Assembly: GCF_020906515.1 (NCBI RefSeq) | Contig: NC_085856.1 | Span: 56,185 to 120,184, forward strand | Direction: 5' to 3' | Source of the DNA: Vanrija pseudolonga | Taxonomy: Eukaryota > Basidiomycota > Tremellomycetes > Trichosporonales > Trichosporonaceae | DNA: 64,000 nt | Shown: piece by piece, positions 57,001-64,000 of the stretch | Layout of the letters: each line of letters opens with the position of its first letter | Position numbering within the stretch: position 1 is the first letter of the stretch | Position numbers and translations under genes: made by a program | The notes under the pieces: model-generated | What the model was told of the DNA's origin: nothing | Databases searched by the model: none | The model's input: the letters and a program-made list of their open reading frames with translations, nothing else

Positions 57001-58450
57001 AGAAGTCCACCATGTGCTGTTGCTGTTTCAGGCCGGAGGCCGTACCGTCTACATGAACCCTGTCTCGAGAAAGTCGCAACTACTTTTCTGATAAGGGCAT
57101 AGAGTGGCCAATGAACTGCAACCGGCTGAGTACATAATCGACATTGTGTCTGGTGTTGTTACAATGGACAAGGACTGGCACCACGTCTGGAACAACTCAA
57201 AAGTGCGCCACGACATGCTTCGCGAACTCATGCTCCTCAAGCGCCGCGGTCACGCTTCGCAGGCCCCCAAGGCTGACACGACCCCGAGGACGTACACAAG
57301 TTTGCCGCACCTACTTAATGATGTGGCTCATCTCTAAGCGTGTCAACGTCCAGCTGCGGCGTAACGTCATTTACGTCGCCACTAGCTGTTACTCATCATC
57401 ACGGCTCTAATTATTGGATTCTCGGTCTGGAAAATCAGGCACTGACTGGCTCGGCGACCTGAAGAACAGAGTCTTCACCCTCTTCCAGTTTGCTTTCGTT
57501 GCTCCTTTGGTCATTGTCCAGACTCATCCCGAGGTCAGCCCCCGCTCCCATGTTGTTATTGACGAGCCCAGTTCATTGCCGATCGCAACATCTTCGAGGA
57601 CAGCGAGAAGAAGGCCAAGTTCCACAGCTGGCAAGTAATCTGGTAGGCGATATCGCAGCCGAGTTTCCCTACCTGTGCATCTGCGCTGTGCTCTTCTGGT
57701 GCTATTGGTACCAGGTCACTGGTCCTTTGCTCGCCAACAACGGCGCTGGTCCCGTCTTCCTGTACATGATGTTCTACGAGTTCATGTACGCTGGCCTCGG
57801 CCACTTCATCAGCGAGTTGTCTATTCAACACAGTTAAGCTAACTCTCACCGGCGGCATACGCTCCCAACGCGGTGTTCGCTGCTTTCCTCCCGCTCACTC
57901 TCATGATCCTGACTATCGTCTGTGGTGTCATTGTCCCATAATAGCAACTCAACGTCCTCTGGCGCTACTGGAGAGGGTGTTGTTTTCTTTGCGATCATTG
58001 AGTCAATTCCCAGTGTGGTGGCTCGACCCGTTCCCGTACCTCATGGAGAGCCTGAGTATCTTCCCCGTCTAGAAATTCAAGGTTGTGTGCAAGGCCAACG
58101 AGCTTGTCTACTAAACCCCTTGCCCCCCCCCCCTCTTTCCCTCGCGGGCCAGCCGGACCGGTGGCCAGTACGTGGCCAACTTCCTCACTCGCGGGCACTT
58201 GGACTACCTCGCCAACCCTGACGTCACCTCCAACTGCGGCTTCTGTGTCTACAAAGTCAGCAGCGAGTGCCTGCCTCAAAAGCTTCAACATCAACCGTCG
58301 TGTCCAGAGATGGGAGGGTATCTTCATGACTACGTGAGTTTACTGTCTGGGACTCTCAACTGACGCGTCAGACTCTTTGCTGTCTCATTGCGCAGCCTTG
58401 TGATCGTCCTGCTCAAGCTCCATTCCAAGGCCTTCAAGACTGCGTCGTAG
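54100..58450 (+). pseudogene. PDR/ABCG multidrug transporter, heavily decayed
   Basis: Blocks follow the order of a pleiotropic drug resistance transporter (NBD1-TMD1-NBD2-TMD2). NBD1 is represented by FNGEADMHEARLSVGHTMDF and DILHQASNGICDLFDKAMVI. TMD1 gives DIPMNVFQTVIWAIVMYFLS and a loop before NBD2 with ITGFWLHSAFLGMLALTYLA. NBD2 gives TFTWEDLGYTVNEGGKDGFF, a ruined Walker [36 protein letters not shown] and ELQPAEYIIDIVSGVVTMDK. TMD2 gives PLLANNGAGPVFLYMMFYEF and GQYVANFLTRGHLDYLANPD. The first Walker A region and much of NBD1 are missing, and at least eight frame changes or stops occur. Such pumps export drugs at the plasma membrane; this one cannot work. Confidence 0.85.
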
Positions 58451-58699
58451 GCGTCGGCGACACGTTGGGGTTGCGCCGGCTTATCTTGGCCTCAGCTCCC
58501 CACCCCCTCCCCCACTCCCAGAAGGTTTCCGCAAGTTGAGAGTGATAGGTGCATTTTGGTAGTTTGATACGGCGCAGGGTATGTACTGATCCAACAGCGC
58601 CTCTCTACAAACAATTATGCTGCACTCCGCGGGTATAGATCCCCTCCTCTCCCCAATGGCATTACCCCAGTCGGAGTCACCGTGGTGCCAGCGCCGCTC

Positions 58700-59856
58700 T
58701 TAAATGTTGAGCGGGACGTTGCCAGAGTTGGGGCCGAGGAGTTCATTCCACGCAAAGACAAGCGCCGAGGCGGAACCAGGCCCGGCCGCGACCGTAAGGA
58801 GGGCGAGGACTACAATGTAGCCTAGCGCGGCTCCGATGCTCTTCGGACGCAGGTTGCACAGCAGCCACGAGTAGTTTGAAATCAGTGTGAAGGTAAAGTC
58901 GGCGCTGAAGACGAGGTGGGCAATAAAGCCCAGGTTGTCAGGCGCGCCCGCCGGCCAGTCCTCGGGGAGGTAGTAGAGGAGGACGTCGCGGAGGGGGATG
59001 CTGCTCTGGAGGAGCCGAAGGTGACCCTTGAGCGAGGGGTAGAGCACGAGGGCGGTGAGGATGAGGATCGGGGCCATGGGGCTTGAATTGGCGAAGATGG
59101 GAACGAAGAGCACGGGCAGGACGACGCTGAGGATGTTGACGTAGAGCGGGAACGGCTGCCAGAAGCTGAGGGCGTCAAAGCTCATGCCGCTCTCCTGCAT
59201 CCAGAGCGACGGGAGGAGGCCACCAATGAAGAAGGCGATGAGCGTCGTGTAGATATACTCTGACTTGGGGCGCCACTGGCCACGAGGCTTGGGACCAAGC
59301 ACCACGATGGTAAAGTAAATGGGCGCAGAGACGGCAATGGTAGTGAGCTGGCCGATGAGGGTGAAGACCGAGGCAAGCTTTGCGCCGAATGCGGCGGCGC
59401 CACGGCGTGGGCGGAACGACTCGTACAGAATCTGCACGCACTGCGCGACAATGAGCCCACCAAAGACGCCAAGGAGAATCTGCTCGCCGTCGCCTGCCGA
59501 GTTGCCCGCCAGAAAGACGGTGTTGAGCACGCAGTTGATGTCGTTGAGCGTGGGCGAGATGAACGAGTAGTACTTGAACCCGGGCTGCTCGAAGCACTTT
59601 TCTGTTTTGATCCACGTCTGGCCCTTGAAGCCTGGCTGTGCGAGGGCTGTCGAGCGAGCGTCAGCAAGCGAGCTGGGAGTGGACAAGGGGAAGGGGGTAG
59701 TGCGTTGGAGAGGGCAGGTTGACGACGCAGAAGCAGCGACCCACCCACACCCCGATGGCGTATCCAGACACCGCGGTGATGGCGACAAAGTACGCTGATA
59801 ATAAGAGCTTGCTCGTCGTGGGGCTTGAGGTGAATGATGTGGATGCGAGTTGCCAT
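58700..59856 (-). CDS. Multi-pass membrane protein of unknown family
   Basis: A main exon runs from an acceptor near 59650 to the stop at 58700-58702 and encodes about 315 residues without interruption. At least seven hydrophobic segments are visible, for example ILLGVFGGLIVAQCVQIL, GQLTTIAVSAPIYFTIVV, IYTTLIAFFIGGLLPSLW, VNILSVVLPVLFVPIF and ILILTALVLYPSL, separated by short polar loops, with GPNSGNVPLNI at the C-terminus. A first exon near 59856-59750 supplies a further helix (FVAITAVSGYAIGVW), but its start codon at 59856 is one frame away from that helix, so the 5' end is uncertain. I do not recognise the family. Codon use and length suggest a live gene. Confidence 0.65.
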
Positions 59857-61571
59857 ACCGCCTATTATACCTTACTGCGGTCGACGCTTAGGTTGATCCT
59901 GCCAACTCGGACAGGGGCCACAACCAGGACATCCGGTACATGTCCGAACAGTGGCGCGGCGACCGAGGGAGAGCGGGGCTTGCGGGCGCGCGCGCGTCTT
60001 GCAGTAGACACTGTCCTGTCTCGTCTCATTTCTCTTGCGTGTATCACATGGGTCTGGAGAGCTCTTTAGCTCTGCAACCTGGCCCGAGGCACTGCGTGAC
60101 GGCCACAACAAATGATGGTACCCAGGCCTTTAGTTACATCAAGGTTGGCGAATGGCTGTGATCGCGTAGCGGTAAGGCGGGTCGGCACCCCGCCAGTGCC
60201 ATCATTCCTCCCTCGGGCCAGGAAATGAATGGGGGAGACAATGCATGTGGCGTCGAGCGCGCTCATGCATTACGCGTGGTGGTGGCCACTGGGTGGCTGA
60301 GCGCGCCAAGTACCGTTTGGCGGCGGCAGTATTTTCGAGTCACATCCCCGGCGCGACGGGATGGGGGCCGAGGGTCCCGAGTGTGCCGTGGTGTTCAATC
60401 GGGTTCTAGCAATGAGTGAATAAGACGGCGTACGTATAGCAGCACCAGCAGGCGGTCCATTCGACTGCGCAACGGTCCACCTTGCTCCCTAGCACCACTA
60501 AGTTCTGTCCCTCCCACGCGCAAAACACTCACACACTCACCATCGCTCTTCTCTCCACTCCTAGCCTTGTAGCTCGTGCTCGCACGAAACCAGCATCCAC
60601 AACGAAGCCTGCAGTCAGGAGACCATCGGCCTACTCGGGCAACCCCAGCCACAGCCACGGCCACCGCCCCTCCCACGGTCCGCGCAGGCTAAGCGTATCG
60701 CGTTCAGAGAGCTCGCCATACCCAGTCCGCCCACCTCGCCATCAACATGTCCGCGGACCACCCTCATCCCCATCCCTGCCATTGGCAAAGTCGCACATGT
60801 CGTCGCGATCCGGCCGCCACCTCTGGGCCACTAAAATCGATCCAGTCAGCCCCGCCTCAGGCTGGATGTCACACTACATGGGCTCTTGTCGCTAGGTCCT
60901 TTGGGGATAGTTCTCGGCGTGCTACTACTGGTATGCTATAGTATGGGAGTTTTTGCATTTTTCTGGTTGCCCTCGTGGAAGTCGCATGCGGGCGCTAGTC
61001 ACGTGATCTCGGTAAACACACCAGACTGCAACCCCCAACCGTCATTTTTACCTCCGCCCGTCGCAACTCGTTTGTCAGCCCAGCGTGCACCACCACTTTG
61101 ACCCAATGCAGGGATGCCCAACAGGCACTGCAACCTTCTCTCTGGTGTGCATACTTGCTGTTTGTTGGCCGGGCGTGGGTCACGGGCCAAGCAAACTGCA
61201 CCTCAGCGGGCAGTATAAGACTCACAAGGGGCTGCGACGCCGACCAACGCATGCCCCGTCGCCGCTGTCGCATACACGCTGTGCGCCATCATCGCACCAC
61301 CGCCCATGCCCAATTACGACCCGCACCCCGACCCACGATCCACGACCCACTCACCACGACCCACTCACCACCACTAGCCAGATCGCCTACGGCATCCGCC
61401 GCCAACTCGCCATCTCACCGACCGAGAATCCGCATACCGCAGTGGCGTAATACCTGATAGCCGCGGCAGGCAAAGTTGCTGGAGTTGGAGCGTGGTCTAT
61501 TCTGCGCCTGGACACCCTCGTCATAAGCAGTGCAGGACGCCGGCTATCCGCCGCCGCTCGACACATACACC
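59857..61571. other. Intergenic stretch, no confident gene
   Basis: About 1.7 kb between divergent genes. A short hydrophobic frame with LGIVLGVLLLVCYSMGVFAF near 60900-60960 and an ATG at 60747 (MSADHPHPHP) might belong to a small membrane protein, but no full model could be built. Otherwise only promoter sequence is expected. Confidence 0.4.
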
Positions 61572-62820
61572 ATGAACGTCGAGGTCGAGTACTCCGACCT
61601 CGAGGGCGTCGAGGGCGGTGAGTGGGGGTGTCGTGTCGATGGGTAGAGTCAGCTAACCCACGCCCAGCCGAGGCCATCCTTGCTGCCATCACGCCGACGT
61701 CGCGCGCAATCAAAGCAGCGTACAACCAGCTCGGGGACGACGGCGTCGAGGCCCTCGTCGCTGCGTTGCCTCCCCACATTGAGCGCCTTGACCTCACAGA
61801 CAACGAGGTGGGCGACCGCGGGCTGCTCACTACGCTGGGGTATGCCGCGCGCAATAGCGGGCTCAAGCACCTCTCGCTTGCCTTCAACGCAATTCATGTG
61901 AGTGCATGGAGGCGTTGAACTCCCGTGCGCCGGCTAAGCCCACAGCTTGACGAAGCGACCACCGCGCCCGCCATCGCGGCGCTCAACGCCTTCCACCTCG
62001 AATCCCTCACCCTCTTCTCCAACCACCTCGAGCCGGCCGCCATGACCGAGCTATTCGAGCACCTCTCCGCGCCGCAGCTGTCAACACTCCAAATGAGCAG
62101 ATGCAACGTCGACGACGAAGCGGCCGCCGCCATCGCAAACTACCTCTCCTCACCGCGTGCTGGCGCTCTCACGACCCTCGACCTGGGGAACAACTGGCTC
62201 TCCGCTCTGGCGGTCAAGGACATCATCGACGCCGTCGAGAGCGCGCACTACGGCCTCGTACATCTGTCTCTTGCGTCTCACGGCCTGCGCGGAACACGCG
62301 GGTGTATCCTCTTCAAACCCGACTATGACCCCAAGGCCGATGTCGCCGCGCCGCAGCTGGTTGAGATAGTGCACGAGCTGCAGAGCCGCCTGCCGGGCGT
62401 GCTGACGCGCAATAGGGAGCTGTGCCGGCGGACAATGGCGGCGGCCGCGCGCGCGCGGTAGCGCGGGCGAGGATACTTCTCCACGCGGCCGCCAGGAGCA
62501 GCGGGACGACGACCACCGCCACCGCCACCGCCACCACAGCATTCCCATTCACTCGCCTCCCCCCAGAGCTGCAGCTCGCCATCGCGCGCCACGCCTCGGG
62601 CGACGCGCACGCGCTGACCGAGACCCAGTGGGCGGGGGTGGTGCGCTACGCCTCGAGGCGCGCCACGCTCGGCCGCATGCACCCGTGCCCCGTGTCGACG
62701 CTGCCCTTTGACGCGAGGGTCGGGCTTGCACTGACTTCCTGGTGCGAGGCGCTCGGGGTTGGGAGGTGGGAACGAGAGACGCGCGGGTGGGAGGCGCCCA
62801 GTCCGCGGCTTGGGGCTTGA
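61572..62820 (+). CDS. RNI-like leucine-rich repeat protein
   Basis: Exons 61572-61617, 61668-61897 and 61946-62461 encode leucine-rich repeats of the ribonuclease-inhibitor type: HIERLDLTDNEVGDRGLL, LKHLSLAFNAIH, LESLTLFSNHL, LSTLQMSRCNVDDEAA, LTTLDLGNNWLS and LVHLSLASHGL, about 28 residues apart. Such proteins are usually cytosolic binding scaffolds. A TAG ends this frame at 62459-62461, inside a GCGCGC run. A conserved-looking tail continues in the next frame to 62820 (FPFTRLPPELQLAIARHASG, TETQWAGVVRYASRRA), which I believe belongs to the same protein. The break is either a one-base sequence error in the GC run, an unseen intron, or a real shift. Start 61572 gives MNVEVEYSDLEG. Confidence 0.75.
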
Positions 62821-63112
62821 GCACAGTAGGAGCATTTATCACGACCCACACGCATTCCACACGCACTACACGCGTTATGACACCACGACACGACACTCAC
62901 ATTACATGTACTTGTACCGTAGCACATCCATGATCATGACAAGGCTCCACCAGCTGCACCCAGCACACCATTATGGCCCTCGAGGCTGTCACCGTGCCTG
63001 CTTTCCCACGCTCGCTCGCCGGCAGCCTCCACCTCCACCAACGTGTCCACCAAACCCGACTTGATCTCCCTCCCAGTCCCCCCAATCACCCCAATACCAG
63101 CGACTCGCCGGC

Positions 63113-63847
63113 ATGCTCCTCCTCCTCGCCGCAGCACTAGCAGCATTAATAGCGGCGCTTTCCCTGCGCCTCCGCGCAGTCCTGCCAAGCGGCACGCCGC
63201 CACCCCGCCGCACCACCCCCGCGCGGCTGGGTGTGTTCCTCGGCTCAGGCGGCCACACGGGCGAGATGCGCTCCCTGTTGTCCGTGCTCGATGGGAAGCG
63301 CTACGCGCCGAGGGTGTACGTCTACGGCGCGGGGGACGAGATGAGCCTGCGTGCTGTCGTCGAGGTGGAGGGCGCGCTGGGCGGGACTACGAGCGGGGCG
63401 TGTACGCTGCTCGCGTTGCCGAGGGTGTGCGCGGTGGGCGAGGGAAGGCCCTCGGGTGTCCGCGTCGAAAACGCTCGCCATCGCGCTGTGATATACGTTT
63501 GTGCTGACGTTATTGCAGCGTCCCAGTACGCCTTGGGTCGACGTGCTCCTCAATGGGCCGGGCACGGCCGTCGTCCTCGTCGCCGTCGCCCGCCGGGTGG
63601 GTGCACGCAGTGGCCGCGCTGACGCCAGATCCTCGGCCTGTCGTACACGTGCATTATTTACGTCGAGTCTTTTGCGCGTGTCAAGACGCTGTCGCTTAGC
63701 GGCAAGCTGCTCCGTCCCTTTGTCGACACGTTTGTCGTCCAGTGGCCTGACGCTTCTGGACCGGGTGCGACCAAGGCCAACGCCGCCGACGCCGACTCCC
63801 GCTCCCGCCCATCATCAGGGGTCACGTACCGTGGCTTCCTTGTCTAG
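63113..63847 (+). CDS. ALG14: UDP-GlcNAc transferase subunit ALG14
   Basis: Alg14 anchors Alg13 at the ER and forms the enzyme adding the second GlcNAc to dolichol-linked sugar in N-glycosylation. Exons 63113-63487, 63519-63596 and 63629-63847 (introns of about 31 and 32 bp) give an open frame of 223 residues. The N-terminal helix MLLLLAAALAALIAALSLRL is the membrane anchor. Then come LGVFLGSGGHTGEMRSLL, the Alg14 glycine motif, TPWVDVLLNGPGTAVVLVAV, IIYVESFARVKTLSLSGKLL and RPFVDTFVVQWPD, all in family order. The C-terminus is extended by a low-complexity Ala/Ser segment before GVTYRGFLV. The length fits the family. As an essential gene it shows that the right edge of the window is ordinary chromosome. 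Confidence 0.93.
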
Positions 63848-64000
63848 ATATGCACTTGCCGTGCTCACCGTCTGCACATGACTTGTGACATCACAGCCAA
63901 CGCTTGCTGGACTGGACTGAATGAACTATGATGAACTGAACTGAATCTCTACACTCTGAATCAATGCTAAGACCGACACGACGGCGGCCCGCTGCTCCCA
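63848..64000. other. 3' flank of ALG14
   Basis: The last 150 bp contain no recognisable gene. An imperfect repeat of GAACTGAACTGAAT-like phrases lies near 63915-63950. Confidence 0.4.

Noticed and set aside
1-64000. CRISPR array
   Set aside because: No regularly spaced direct repeats with unique spacers; the 15-bp array at 12202 is contiguous, and the context is eukaryotic.

Overview
The window reads as nuclear DNA of a GC-rich basidiomycete yeast, most likely Trichosporonales/Tremellomycetes. The reasons are many short GT-AG introns (about 30-60 bp), a TTAGGGGG-type telomere unit like that of Cryptococcus, fungal families (Zn2Cys6 factor, ferric reductase, PDR and MDR transporters), and a galactosaminogalactan (GAG)-type gene set of the kind known from Aspergillus and Trichosporon. 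The organism assignment is inference; no sequence search was possible.

Layout. 1-2165: no gene, but a head-to-head telomere-repeat junction at 1510-1558. 2166-10706: a GAG-like cluster with agd3-like deacetylase (-), ega3-like GH114 glycosidase (+), sph3-like GH135 glycosidase (-) and uge3-like UDP-hexose 4-epimerase (-). Only the sph3-like gene is clearly intact; the other three carry stops, frameshifts or a lost motif, and no glycosyltransferase (gtb3) is present. 10707-19646: a graveyard of fragments (MDR ABC transporter, Copia element, MFS permease, ferric reductase, Zn2Cys6 factor), one possible membrane-protein gene and several short tandem repeats.

19647-43993: a giant inverted repeat. 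The left arm (19647-30318) and right arm (33268-43993) are each about 10.7 kb and flank a unique, AT-rich 2.95 kb core (30319-33267). The inner about 8 kb of the arms differ at only three positions I could find; the outer about 2.7 kb differ by roughly 9 percent. Each arm carries a Ser/Thr protein kinase gene, an unrecognised small gene and an HNH nuclease gene of five exons. A third HNH gene with the same exon pattern lies outside at 52860-53893.

44067-64000: an intact cyclase-family gene beside the right arm, a broken membrane-protein gene, a sparse 46.6-52.8 kb stretch, the third HNH gene, a heavily decayed PDR-type ABC transporter, then ordinary genes: a multi-pass membrane protein, an RNI-like leucine-rich protein and ALG14. 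Several multi-exon genes (HNH x3, kinases, cyclase, ALG14) read through without error, so the lesions elsewhere are probably real decay and not poor sequence.
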